Below the pieces are notes generated by a model. The model made no database searches. It saw only the letters and a program-made list of their open reading frames with translations, and was not told where the DNA came from. Shown piece after piece: positions 25,462-34,538 of a stretch of 64,000 nt of DNA (its first letter is position 1; each line of letters starts with the position of its first letter). This stretch comes from Ancrocorticia sp052089425. Lineage in GTDB: Bacteria; Actinomycetota; Actinomycetes; Actinomycetales; Actinomycetaceae. The stretch is taken from positions 5,817 through 69,816 of the forward strand of contig NZ_JBQCZW010000009.1 in the NCBI RefSeq assembly GCF_052089425.1, read 5' to 3'. The translations under genes and the position numbers were made by a program.

Positions 25462-26046
25462 CTACTCAACCTGACACGTATAGGCCGTGAGCATCCAATC
25501 TGCCGGAGTCTCATCTGCCTTGAGCAGGTAATCTCCGGTACGCCAGCCCTCGCGTGTCATGAGGAGTGGTCCGCGGTCCGCATAGTACTCATAATCGGCT
25601 TGGAAAAGATTGAGGTTGCGTACGTAGTAGGTTTCGGCCTCGCTGCCCAGTTCGCGGCTAACGCCGTCAGAGTCCGTATACACGAACCATCCGGCCCAGA
25701 GGAGCGCCGCTTGGTAGGCGACGACGACGAACGCCGCCGCCATCCATCCCGCATTTCTGAGCGCGCGCCGGCTGCGCGGGACGTCTGCCTCGTCTGTAAG
25801 ATCGGCGTCCGCTTGTTCGCGTTTGCTCTTGAACGCCCGATTTAGCAACCAAATGAGCAACACGGGCAGCGCAATGGCCCCTGCGCCAAAGATCAGCAGG
25901 AACGTGACGGCGGCTCCCGGTGTGAGCTGGTTGGTTGTGCTGCCAAATGGCCCCCACACCCAGAAAAAGGCCAGTGCGATCAGGGTGATGGTGACACACG
26001 CGAGGGTGGTGATGACGGGGCCAGAAAGGCGTCCCAAGAACTTCAT
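25462..26046 (-). CDS. Membrane protein, unknown function
   Basis: A 194-residue protein with three membrane helices: about residues 10-32, 45-68 and 98-120. A charged loop (RAFKSKREQADADLTDEADVPRSRRALRN) separates helices two and three. The C-terminal 75 residues, with AETYYVRNLNLFQADYEYYAD and a final Cys, should lie outside the cell if the N terminus is inside. No family was recognised. TAGCCT seven bases before the ATG, with only AAGAGGT in between, suggests a leaderless or near-leaderless transcript. It is convergent with the GH13 gene and divergent from the GH32 gene. Confidence 0.65.
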   Translation of the reverse strand: MKFLGRLSGPVITTLACVTITLIALAFFWVWGPFGSTTNQLTPGAAVTFLLIFGAGAIALPVLLIWLLNRAFKSKREQADADLTDEADVPRSRRALRNAGWMAAAFVVVAYQAALLWAGWFVYTDSDGVSRELGSEAETYYVRNLNLFQADYEYYADRGPLLMTREGWRTGDYLLKADETPADWMLTAYTCQVE

Positions 26047-26202
26047 ACCTCTTAGGCTACTAGGTCAGCTTCAAACTACGCTGAGTGTCGGAGATTCACA
26101 CATGCCGCTGTGTTGGCAGAAGAACGGGGATAAGCTGGCGATCAGGACCTGCTCAGCCAAAGAGTGCGATGTTTCACCCAAGGTCAAGAAAGCGTGGGAA
26201 AC

Positions 26203-27600
26203 GTGAGAATCTTCTATGAACCCGAAGGCGCGGCCTTTGGAGATTGTATGCCGATGTACTGGGACGGCCAGTACTACCTGTTCCATCAGAGGGACCCTGC
26301 TCTGGATGCTCCGCTCAGCGTTCCGCTGGGGTGGGCTCTTGTGACCACCAAGGACTTCGTGCGTTTTGAGGACCAAGGCGAAGTTATTTCCGGGGAGGGC
26401 GATGCGGCACCCGACCGTTATATCTTCGCTGGCTCAGTGTATCGGGGCCCGGATGGGGCATTCGAGGCGAATTACACCGGATTCAACGATCTGCGAGAGG
26501 GGACTGGTCAGCCTACGCAGGTACTCATGCGCGCCTCTAGTGACGATCTGACTCATTGGACGAAGGAGGGAGCCTTCAAGCTTCCACCCCAACCCGGATA
26601 CGATTCGGGAGACTGGCGTGATCCGTTTGTGTTCTGGGATGAAGAACGCTCCCAGTGGACGCTTATCTTGGGGACCCGGAGCGATGTTCCGAAGATTCAT
26701 CGCACCGGGCGGACCGTTTGGTTTTCCTCGCCGGATGCTAAGGACTGGACGTTTGAGGGCGATCTGTACGCCCCCGGTTTGTATACGGGGCATGAGATGC
26801 CGGACGAATTCCACATCGGGGAGACATGGTATTTGCTCACTACCGAATACTCGGACAAGTCAAAAACTGTGTATGTTCGGAGCGATTCGGCTGTGGGGCC
26901 ATGGCACCGGCCCCCTGACGATGCCTTTGACGGGCGCGCGTACTATGCGGCGCGCACGGCGAGCGATGGCGAACGCCGGTTTCTGTTCGGCTGGGTGGCC
27001 AACAAACAGGGCAACCGTGATGCGAACACCTCATGGTGGGGCGGAACGCTTGTGGTGCACGAAGTGGTCACGCGCGAGAACGGGACGCTCGGTGTTGTTC
27101 CTCCGACGGAATTGACTGAGGCCGTCATGGCAGGTGCACACACGCTTGCCCCAGAACGGATCGAGGCAGGGAACGGGCGGGTGTCCTGCGTGGTGGCAGA
27201 CGCCTCCTCCACCTCTTACGGATTCGAGGCAGACGTAACGATTGCGCCGGGAACGCGCCAGTTCACACTGCAGTTTGCGGGTGACCCAGAGCTGGACGAT
27301 TGGTATGGCTACACGATTGATCTGACGCAGAACCGGCTCACCTTCGATCGCCAGCCCAACTGGCCGTGGAATCGATACGACAACAAGGGTCTCGAGCGTC
27401 CGCTTCCCAACGTGAGTGCTGGTGGACTAATTCACCTTCAGCTCATCGTGGACGAAGGCGTTGCTGTTCTGTATCTCGAGGACATTGCCTTGAGTGCTCG
27501 CATCAACGAACCGGCTGGCTCTGCACTCGGTTTTGACGTGGAAGACGGTGACATCGAGGTGACGAATGCGCGCCTCTCAAATGTGGTTGGAAGGATCTAA
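26203..27600 (+). CDS. Glycoside hydrolase family 32-like protein
   Basis: A 465-residue protein with a five-blade propeller domain followed by a C-terminal beta-sandwich (VADASSTSYGFEADVTI... to the end). The RDP motif, which stabilises the transition state, is present as SGDWRDPFVFW, and the acid/base region reads GHEMPDEFHIG, where classical enzymes have ECPD. The first motif, WMNDPNG in invertases, is GDCMPMYWDGQYYLFHQ here, so the Asp is present in a different local sequence. This is a known side group of GH32 whose substrate is not firmly set; fructosides are likely. There is no signal peptide, so it is intracellular. The GTG start at 26203 fits the family start (FxPEG). It is convergent with the second importer operon. 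Confidence 0.8.
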   Translation: MRIFYEPEGAAFGDCMPMYWDGQYYLFHQRDPALDAPLSVPLGWALVTTKDFVRFEDQGEVISGEGDAAPDRYIFAGSVYRGPDGAFEANYTGFNDLREGTGQPTQVLMRASSDDLTHWTKEGAFKLPPQPGYDSGDWRDPFVFWDEERSQWTLILGTRSDVPKIHRTGRTVWFSSPDAKDWTFEGDLYAPGLYTGHEMPDEFHIGETWYLLTTEYSDKSKTVYVRSDSAVGPWHRPPDDAFDGRAYYAARTASDGERRFLFGWVANKQGNRDANTSWWGGTLVVHEVVTRENGTLGVVPPTELTEAVMAGAHTLAPERIEAGNGRVSCVVADASSTSYGFEADVTIAPGTRQFTLQFAGDPELDDWYGYTIDLTQNRLTFDRQPNWPWNRYDNKGLERPLPNVSAGGLIHLQLIVDEGVAVLYLEDIALSARINEPAGSALGFDVEDGDIEVTNARLSNVVGRI

Positions 27601-27609
27601 CCTTGTCAT

Positions 27610-28245
27610 TCACTGTCCGGTGCCGGTGGCTGCCTCGAGCAAGCCATCGAGCACCGGCTTTTGAATGAGTGCATTGAGGTAGTTGAGAAAACTGAGCCCA
27701 ACGAGCACCATGAACCACATCGTGGCCGTTCGGGCACCGGGGAGTAGGACGAAAACGAGGATGGGTGCGCTGGTGGCCGCCACGCAAAGCAGGGTTCGTC
27801 CAGCGTGCCGAACTGCAAGTATCGCGGCGTTGCCTAAGTGCCCTGTGACTGTGTTCGTGAAGAATGCACTGAGAGGTAATATCCATACTAGGAGTGCCAG
27901 AATGAGCACAACGGCTACCAGAACCAAGCTCGTTAGCGCACCAGCGAGTGTGGCATCCGTTGTGCCGCCCAGAGCCCAGTTCTGTGCCCATGCTCCGGCG
28001 ATGAGGATTACCGAGGGAACCCACCATGCCAGAGACTGCCGTAGATTCCCTCGGAACGCATGCCACCACGATCCGGCAATGTAGCTATCCGTATCACGCA
28101 CCACTTCGTTCGTGACCCGACTCGCGGCGGTCAGCGAAGCGCCAGCCGTCACGATAGGTAGGCACCCAACGAGTGTCAGGACGTTGATGATGACAACGTC
28201 CGCAAATACGCTGAGCGCGCGATATATGGATGACTCTGGACCCAT
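27610..28245 (-). CDS. YesL-like membrane protein (DUF624)
   Basis: A 211-residue protein with about five membrane helices. MGPESSIYRALSVFADVVIINVLTLVGCLPIVTAGAS is the N-terminal hallmark of DUF624/YesL proteins (helix then LP-x-x-T-x-G). YesL-type proteins sit beside CUT1 importers for plant or host glycans and are thought to assist them, but no activity is proven. ATG 28245 lies 8 bases after the permease stop with AAAGGAT upstream, so it is the last gene of the importer operon. Confidence 0.85.
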   Translation of the reverse strand: MGPESSIYRALSVFADVVIINVLTLVGCLPIVTAGASLTAASRVTNEVVRDTDSYIAGSWWHAFRGNLRQSLAWWVPSVILIAGAWAQNWALGGTTDATLAGALTSLVLVAVVLILALLVWILPLSAFFTNTVTGHLGNAAILAVRHAGRTLLCVAATSAPILVFVLLPGARTATMWFMVLVGLSFLNYLNALIQKPVLDGLLEAATGTGQ

Positions 28246-28252
28246 AGAGTGA

Positions 28253-29200
28253 TTATCCTTTGACGGCTCCGGCAGCGACACCTTCGATAATGTACTTCTG
28301 GCAGAAGAGATAGAAGATCACAATCGGGATGATTGCCAAAACCAGCATGGCCATTTGGGCACCCATGTCACGATTGCCATTGGAGCCAACGAGCATCTGA
28401 ATGACGATCGGAATGGTCTTGTAACGTTCATCTTGGCCAATCACGAGGTTCGGCAGCAGGTAATCGTTCCACACCCACATGGCGTTCAGGATCGCTACCG
28501 TGATGGCAATCGGCTTGAGCAGGGGAAGTACCACTCGGAAGTAGTTTTGGATAGGGGAGCAACCGTCAATGAGCGCTGCTTCCTCAATATCTATTGGGAT
28601 AGATTTGACGAATCCAGAGTAGAGAAATACGGAAAGGCCGGAGCCAAAGCCGAGATAGAGGACGACCATTCCCCACGGCGAAGCGAGATGAAGGGCATCG
28701 GCAATTCCAACGGTGGGGAACATGACCATTTGGAATGGTGCCACCATGGAGAAGGCGAATAGGTAGTACAGGATACCGGTCCACCACGTCTTGACTCGCG
28801 TGATGTAGTAGGCGGTCATGGCGCAGAAGAATACGATGACGATCACCGAGAACACGGTGATGAACAGGGACCAGCCGATGGCTCGGGCAAAGCCTGACAG
28901 AGCCAATCCGGTCGCGAAGTTCTCCAGCCCGACGAATGTGTCGCCCGAAGGAATAGAGAATGGGCTGTCCGAAATGAAGAACTTTCCCTTGAAAGAGTTG
29001 AGCAGAATGAACGCCAACGGGATCATGTAGATGACGGCCAGAATGGCCAAGAACCCTGTGAGGGCCGCCCTCCCCCCGCTGCGCTTGGGCTTCGGTCCGA
29101 TGTTCGGCATGTCCTTCTTGTCCAGAACCTCGGGCCGCGCTTGGGGATCGATATCGCTGGCAGGTTTTATCTCTCCAGCACCTGGCAGTTGGATACTCAC
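28253..29200 (-). CDS. Sugar ABC transporter permease, MalG type
   Basis: A 315-residue CUT1 permease. A hydrophilic N terminus of about 40 residues precedes six helices. The EAA loop is EEAALIDGCSPIQNYFRV near residue 215, and MWVWNDYLLPNLV is the next helix. It ends GVAAGAVKG. The start overlaps the stop of the upstream MalF-type gene by four bases, indicating coupled translation. It would form the pore with that protein. Confidence 0.92.
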   Translation of the reverse strand: MSIQLPGAGEIKPASDIDPQARPEVLDKKDMPNIGPKPKRSGGRAALTGFLAILAVIYMIPLAFILLNSFKGKFFISDSPFSIPSGDTFVGLENFATGLALSGFARAIGWSLFITVFSVIVIVFFCAMTAYYITRVKTWWTGILYYLFAFSMVAPFQMVMFPTVGIADALHLASPWGMVVLYLGFGSGLSVFLYSGFVKSIPIDIEEAALIDGCSPIQNYFRVVLPLLKPIAITVAILNAMWVWNDYLLPNLVIGQDERYKTIPIVIQMLVGSNGNRDMGAQMAMLVLAIIPIVIFYLFCQKYIIEGVAAGAVKG

Positions 29201-30042
29201 TGGTCAACCTCCTTTGAGCGGGTGGCTCGAAGTTGGAGAAGGGCGATAGTCGAGACAAGGAGGAAGAAGATCACGGCCTTAGCCTGAGCAATTCCTTCCA
29301 TCGACACTTTGTCATACATGGTTTTCACGATATTTAGTGCTGCCATCTCGGTTTGCCCGAGTGGTGCTCCCGCGGTGAGCGCCAAGTTTTGGTCATACAT
29401 TTTGAACGTATTCGCGAGAGTCAGGAACAAGCAGATCGTCACTGACGGCATGACCATCGGGACGGTGACGCTCTTGAGTACCTGCCAGCGTGAAGCTCCG
29501 TCGATTTCCGCCGCTTCGATGAGCTCGGGAGGTACATTTTGTAGGCCAGCGATGTAGATGATCATCATGTAGCCCATGAGCTGCCAATTGATGAGTAACA
29601 CAAGCCCTGCGAAGCCCAGATGCCAATCAACGACAATTGTTGTTTGCCACTTTGCTAACACTGCGTTGAGCATTGCCTGCCACGTATAGCCCAATACAAT
29701 GCCGCCGATCAAGTTCGGCATAAAGAAGATAGTGCGGAAGAAGTTGGTGCCGCGGAGTTTCTGTGTCAGAAGATAAGCAAGGAAGAAGGCACCAACGTTG
29801 ACGCTGATGATGGCAACTACTGCAACAAGTGCAGTAAACAGGAGCGCCGAGCCGAATCCCTGAGACTCATCGAAGGCTGCTTGATAGTTGTCAAGGCCGA
29901 CCCATTCCGAATTTGTGAGGGTGGTGAACTGTGTGAACGAGAGATACAGGCCCACGAAGAAGGGAAGAAGGAATGCGATGATGAACGCGATAAGCGTTGG
30001 CCCAGTGAACACTAGGCCGTATTTCTTGAGAGCTTGAGTCAT
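29197..30042 (-). CDS. Sugar ABC transporter permease, MalF type
   Basis: A 281-residue CUT1 permease with six helices. The EAA loop is IEAAEIDGASRWQVLKSV near residue 185, and LTAGAPLGQTEMAALNIVKTMYD stands where MalF-like proteins have LTxGGPxxxT. The start at 30042 (MTQALKKYGLVF) fits the family; the frame stays open further upstream but that would intrude on the spacer after the binding-protein gene. It lies 92 bases after the binding-protein gene and overlaps the MalG-type gene. Confidence 0.9.
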   Translation of the reverse strand: MTQALKKYGLVFTGPTLIAFIIAFLLPFFVGLYLSFTQFTTLTNSEWVGLDNYQAAFDESQGFGSALLFTALVAVVAIISVNVGAFFLAYLLTQKLRGTNFFRTIFFMPNLIGGIVLGYTWQAMLNAVLAKWQTTIVVDWHLGFAGLVLLINWQLMGYMMIIYIAGLQNVPPELIEAAEIDGASRWQVLKSVTVPMVMPSVTICLFLTLANTFKMYDQNLALTAGAPLGQTEMAALNIVKTMYDKVSMEGIAQAKAVIFFLLVSTIALLQLRATRSKEVDQ

Positions 30043-30134
30043 GATGTTCTCTCGGACGTTGGAAAAAGGAAGTGTGCGTGGAGAGGGCCCGGCAGCCATC
30101 TAGCGAATGGAACCGAGCCCTCTCTATCGCGGAC

Positions 30135-31481
30135 TTAGTTAGCTGCGGCCTTTTCGGCGTTCCACTGGTCCGTCATGAAGTCGATGACGTCCGACCACTC
30201 GCTGTTTCCAGCTGCATACTGTGCGAGCAATTCGCCCAGCCCATTCTTGTAATCTTGGCTTGGGAAGACGGTGAACACCCAGTTGACCGTGTAAAGATCA
30301 TCGTTGTTCATGTACTCAACAACTTCTTTGCCCAAAGGGTCAGAAGGTGCGAGATCGGTAAATGTATCGAACGGTGCGATGAAGCCCAAATCTTCGGACG
30401 CCATTTTGGTGCCATTCTCAGTAGTGAACAACCAATTCGCGAAATCGATGGATGCTTGCTGATCGGCTTCGGAGGCTTGAGAGTTGACGGACAGGAAGTT
30501 CTCGGTTCCGATGGCGATTCCGGCCTCTTCTTCGCCCTCAACGCCCATGTAGATGGGGAGGAAGTGAATGTCCTCTTCTGCTACCGTGTTGCCGCTCACC
30601 TCGGAGATCTGGCTCCACCCCCAGTTACCGTTTTGAACCATGGCGGCTTGGCCAAGCGCAAGCTCCGCCATTGAATCCGTCACTGTAGCGGAGCTGGTCA
30701 GCTTTGGGTCGATGGTGGAGTTTGTCAGATAGAGATCGAGAATATCCTGATAGTTGTCTCCGTACGTCCCCTTCAGATCGGCGCTATCGTCCACGCCTTC
30801 ATCGCGGAACTCGTAGAACACGGGGTAATTGGCCAGATGGGTTTGGAATCGCCATTCCTCGCCTGGAGCGAGCGACGTTGCTGCGAATACACCGTTGATC
30901 CCGAGATCGTCCTTCTTGGCCTGCATGTCATCCGTGACAGCTTTGAGGACATCGAAGTTGTTGATCTCATCAACCGAGGAGGCCTTTGCTCCATCCGTCT
31001 CGAAGTACTGCTGCATGATGGCATCGTTGTAGATAATGCCGTATCCCTCGGTGGCAAACGGGACGCCGTAGATACGATCGTCCTCACCTGTGACGGCCAT
31101 TGTTGGATCGGACAGGTGCTGAGTGAATTCTTCGTCAGTGACATCCAGTGTGTAGTCCTGCCACGTCTGGTAACCCACTGGCCCGTTGATGTTGAACAAG
31201 GTGGGGCCGTCAGACTTAGCTAGCTCTGTTTTGAGGACCTGTTGGTATGTTCCAGATGCGGCAGTCACGATTTTGACGTTGACTCCAGTTTCCTCTTCGT
31301 AGGCTGCAGCAACGTCCTTCCAGGCCTCCTCTTGCTCTGGTTTGAAATTCAGGTAGTAGACGCTACCGTCCCCACCATCGCCACTTCCAGAATCGTCACC
31401 ATCGCCGCCGCAAGCTGCGAGCCCTCCGAGTGCGAGAGTCGCTGCCGCACTGATTGCAGCAATCTTCCTCTTACCGCGCAT
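30135..31481 (-). CDS. Sugar ABC solute-binding lipoprotein (CUT1)
   Basis: A 448-residue lipoprotein. MRGKRKIAAISAAATLALGG is the signal peptide and LAAC the lipobox (Cys about residue 23), followed by a Gly/Asp/Ser linker. The binding fold shows WKDVAAAYEEETGVNVKIVTA, YGVPFATEGYGIIYNDAIMQ, MVQNGNWGWSQI and GTENFLSVNSQASEADQQA. It captures a sugar outside the cell and passes it to the two permeases downstream. AAAGGAGG precedes ATG 31481. Unlike the first importer's binding protein, this one is intact. The nearby GH32 gene suggests fructo-oligosaccharides, but this is only context. Confidence 0.92.
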   Translation of the reverse strand: MRGKRKIAAISAAATLALGGLAACGGDGDDSGSGDGGDGSVYYLNFKPEQEEAWKDVAAAYEEETGVNVKIVTAASGTYQQVLKTELAKSDGPTLFNINGPVGYQTWQDYTLDVTDEEFTQHLSDPTMAVTGEDDRIYGVPFATEGYGIIYNDAIMQQYFETDGAKASSVDEINNFDVLKAVTDDMQAKKDDLGINGVFAATSLAPGEEWRFQTHLANYPVFYEFRDEGVDDSADLKGTYGDNYQDILDLYLTNSTIDPKLTSSATVTDSMAELALGQAAMVQNGNWGWSQISEVSGNTVAEEDIHFLPIYMGVEGEEEAGIAIGTENFLSVNSQASEADQQASIDFANWLFTTENGTKMASEDLGFIAPFDTFTDLAPSDPLGKEVVEYMNNDDLYTVNWVFTVFPSQDYKNGLGELLAQYAAGNSEWSDVIDFMTDQWNAEKAAAN

Positions 31482-31505
31482 GTTTGCCCTCCTTTGGACA
31501 TGTGC

Positions 31506-31574
31506 GGCCACCGCGGGTGGGCGGTGGCCCGTTCATTTGTGTCGATTTAAACACATGTGTGCAACATTCTGCAA
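31506..31574 (-). promoter_or_regulatory. Probable promoter, operator and leader hairpin of the second importer
   Basis: Read on the minus strand, TTGCAG (31574-31569) and TTAAAT (31550-31545) are 18 bases apart, with the 10-base palindrome ACACATGTGT (31551-31560) filling the spacer. A repressor on that palindrome would block the promoter. Closer to the gene, GGCCACCGC/GCGGTGGCC (31506-31529) forms a stable leader stem. The rest of the 338-base gap holds the glgP terminator and no gene. Confidence 0.45.
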
Positions 31575-31770
31575 ACTGTTACACAGCTTTCCGTGTTGCC
31601 CGAAATTCCGTGCGTCAACGCGGAATGGATAGCCAAGCGACCCTGCTGTTTCCGTGTGATTCCGGCCGGAGGTCCGAACGTCTATGAGCCGCCGGCACTG
31701 TCCTACCTCAACGAAAGATGCCACACAGAGTGCCCCATCAACGGAGCGTCGCACGGTGCCACCAGCCCGA

Positions 31771-31807
31771 ACAAACGAGGGGTGACCCACTGGGCCACCC
31801 CTCGTTT
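31771..31807 (-). terminator. glgP terminator
   Basis: On the minus strand AACGAGGGGTG pairs with CACCCCTCGTT over a short loop, followed by TTGTT, 13 bases after the glgP stop. Confidence 0.8.
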
Positions 31808-31819
31808 CAGAACTCCGCC

Positions 31820-34189
31820 CTAGATCGCCCGCGGCTCAATCTTCCATACCTGCTGGGCGTAATCGTTGATCGTACGGTCAGAGGAGAAGCGGCCAGAGCG
31901 CACGATGTTGATCCAGCACATCTTCGCCCACTTTTCTTCATCCTTGTAGTCCTCAGCCATGCGATCGCGGACATCCCGGTAATCGGCGAAATCGCCGAGC
32001 AGGTAGTACACATCCGCATCTTCCCATGAGCTGCCATCCAGGAGTGACCCCAGCAGATCGTGGAAATCACCAGATCCACCATCATCTAAGGTGCCGTCCA
32101 CGAATGCATCGAGCACGCGCTTGAGCCCCGGTACGGTTTCGTAAGCATCGCGGGGGTTGTAGTGCTTGCGCAGCTCGGGCAGATCCTCTTCGCGGGCGCC
32201 GAAGATGTAGGCATTTTCATCGCCCACAGCCTCGTGAATCTCCACGTTGGCCCCATCCATCGTGCCCAGTGTGAGGGCACCGTTCATCATGAACTTCATA
32301 TTGGAAGTTCCGGATGCTTCCTTGCCGGCGGTGGAAATCTGTTCGGAGATATCCGCTGCGGGAATGATGTACTCGGCCGGGGTGACGTTGTAGTTCTCCA
32401 CCCACAGCACGGTCAGGCGGCCAGCAATATCGGGATCGTTGTTGACGATGCGCCCGATCTCATTGATGAGCTTGATGATGGCCTTGGCCCGCTTGTATCC
32501 GGGAGCAGCCTTGGCGCCAAAGATGAACACACGTGGAGCGATGTCCAACGAGGGATCGTCCTTCAACCGGTAGTAGAGGTCAAGGATGTACATGGCATTC
32601 AGGAGCTGGCGCTTATATTCATGCAAACGCTTGATCTGGACGTCATAGATGGCATCGATCGGGATGTCCACGCCCTGCCGTCCCTTGACCCACGTGGCAA
32701 AACGTTCCTTGTTGGAGCGCTTGATATCGATGAGTTGGTGTAGCAGCGCCGGGTCATTCACGCGGCCCTCGATCTTCTCTAGCTGAGCTAGATCGGTGAC
32801 CCACGCATCGGAACCCAGTTCCTCGGTCAGCAGGCCGGCCAACGGGCGGTTGCAGGAGTTCAGCCACCGGCGCTGTGTCACGCCGTTGGTCTTGTTGTTG
32901 AACTTCTCCGGCCAGATGTCATACCAATCGTGGAGAGTCTCGCGCTTGATGATTTCGGTGTGCAGGGCCGCAACGCCGTTGATGGAGAACGCGGCGTAAC
33001 AGGCGATCCACGCCATGTGCACGCTTCCTCCGGAAACGGGTGCCATGTATTCAATCTTGCCGGGATGCCACCCGGCCTCCGCCAGTTCCTCGCGGAAGCG
33101 GCGATCGATTTCATTGACAATGTCTAGGATGCGGGGGAACAGCTTCTGGAAGATGGAGATCTCCCATGTTTCCAACGCCTCGGCTAGCACCGTGTGGTTC
33201 GTGTACGCGAAGGTCTGCTGTACAACAGCCCACGCGTCTTCCCACGACAGCCCGTTCTCATCCATCAGCAGGCGCATGAGCTCAGGAATGGCAAGCACCG
33301 GATGCGTATCGTTCAGCTGGACGGAGTTCAGCGCTCCGAAGCCGCGTAGATCATCGCCGTGTTCGCGCTTGTACACATCGATCATCGTCTGGAGCGATGC
33401 CGAAACGAAGAAGTATTGCTGGCGTACGCGCAGGACTTTGCCTTCGTACGTGGTGTCGTTCGGGTACAGCACGCGGCACAGATCGTTGACCCGCTCGCGT
33501 TCGACGATCGCATCGGTGAAGCGCTGGGAGTTGAAGGCATCGTAATCGAATTCTTCGATGGGCTCAGATTTCCACAGCCGCAAGGTGTTGACGTTCTTCG
33601 TCTGGTACCCGGTGATCGGCATATCGTAAGGAATGGCGCGCACATCCATATCCGCGAAGCGCACGTAGCGTGCCTCCTCCTCGCGGCGGATCACGAAGGG
33701 GTAGCCCTCCTCCATCCATGGATCGGGGTGCTCGTTCTGGAAGCCGTCATCAATGGTCTGCTTGAACAGGCCGTAACGGTAGAGGATGCCATATCCTGTC
33801 ACGGGAAGGTCCATCGTGGCGCACGAGTCAAGGAAGCAGGCGGCCAATCGGCCAAGCCCGCCGTTGCCCAGCGCGGCGTCGTGTTCGGATTCCAGCACGT
33901 CCGCCAAATCCTGACCGCCAGCCGCAAGGGCTTCCTGAGCCTCTTCGAGCAGGCCTAGGTTGGCCAGATTGTTGAGGAGGGCGCGGCCCATGAGGAACTC
34001 TGCCGAGAAGTAGTGTTCCTGGCGGCCCGCCTGATACGCGTGCGTGGTGGCTTCCCAGTTATCGGCCAGCTGGCTTACGATTTGGCCGGATAGGCCCGCC
34101 CAGTACTCCGTGCTTGAGGAATTTGCGGTGGTTTTTCCAGAGGCTGATCGAACGAACGAGCCGAGCGATTGCGTCAGATCCGAGGACAT
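31820..34189 (-). CDS. glgP: Glycogen/maltodextrin phosphorylase
   Basis: A 789-residue PLP enzyme that releases glucose 1-phosphate from the non-reducing ends of glycogen or maltodextrins. NGGLGRLAACFLDSCATM lies near residue 105. The PLP-binding region is GKEASGTSNMKFMMNGALTL, with the Lys in MKF near residue 560, followed by GTMDGANVEI. The length is that of the classical GT35 phosphorylases rather than the shorter AgP type. AAGGAGA lies before ATG 34189. Together with galE and the GH13 enzyme it feeds glucose phosphates into central metabolism. Confidence 0.95.
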   Translation of the reverse strand: MSSDLTQSLGSFVRSASGKTTANSSSTEYWAGLSGQIVSQLADNWEATTHAYQAGRQEHYFSAEFLMGRALLNNLANLGLLEEAQEALAAGGQDLADVLESEHDAALGNGGLGRLAACFLDSCATMDLPVTGYGILYRYGLFKQTIDDGFQNEHPDPWMEEGYPFVIRREEEARYVRFADMDVRAIPYDMPITGYQTKNVNTLRLWKSEPIEEFDYDAFNSQRFTDAIVERERVNDLCRVLYPNDTTYEGKVLRVRQQYFFVSASLQTMIDVYKREHGDDLRGFGALNSVQLNDTHPVLAIPELMRLLMDENGLSWEDAWAVVQQTFAYTNHTVLAEALETWEISIFQKLFPRILDIVNEIDRRFREELAEAGWHPGKIEYMAPVSGGSVHMAWIACYAAFSINGVAALHTEIIKRETLHDWYDIWPEKFNNKTNGVTQRRWLNSCNRPLAGLLTEELGSDAWVTDLAQLEKIEGRVNDPALLHQLIDIKRSNKERFATWVKGRQGVDIPIDAIYDVQIKRLHEYKRQLLNAMYILDLYYRLKDDPSLDIAPRVFIFGAKAAPGYKRAKAIIKLINEIGRIVNNDPDIAGRLTVLWVENYNVTPAEYIIPAADISEQISTAGKEASGTSNMKFMMNGALTLGTMDGANVEIHEAVGDENAYIFGAREEDLPELRKHYNPRDAYETVPGLKRVLDAFVDGTLDDGGSGDFHDLLGSLLDGSSWEDADVYYLLGDFADYRDVRDRMAEDYKDEEKWAKMCWINIVRSGRFSSDRTINDYAQQVWKIEPRAI

Positions 34190-34361
34190 AAATGAATCTC
34201 CTTGCGAAAGAACTTGCACGCCTAGCCTAACCGACGATCCGTGCGTCCGTTGCCATACCGGCTAAGTGCTACGTGGTTAGCGTTACAGAGCAGGCGCCTT
34301 CGCGCGCGGGAATCTCGGAACGTGGATGGATGTTCGCCACGTGTGGACATGAGGGAGAGGT

Positions 34362-34417
34362 TCGTCGTCGCCGTCGTCGTTAAAAAATAATGACGACGAC
34401 GGTGTCCCACGTACGTA
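34362..34417 (+). repeat. GACGACGACGG/TACGTA dispersed element, copy with both arms
   Basis: CCGTCGTCGT (34371-34380), a TAAAAAATAATG spacer, then ACGACGACGG (34393-34402) and ACGTACGTA (34409-34417). The arms are perfectly complementary over 10 bases. The order of parts and the A/T spacer copy the element at 17273-17340. It lies in the 349-base gap between the divergent glgP and purA genes, which otherwise shows no gene. Confidence 0.6.
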
Positions 34418-34538
34418 GTGGAGCGCGGTATCCGTCTCATCTGATGTATTCATCACACGGGCCGGGCGAACCTCAGTATGCTGAGGAGGTAAAGCGGCAC
34501 CGCCTCTTTACGAAGCGAAAGCAATGAAGGAGAGCAGT

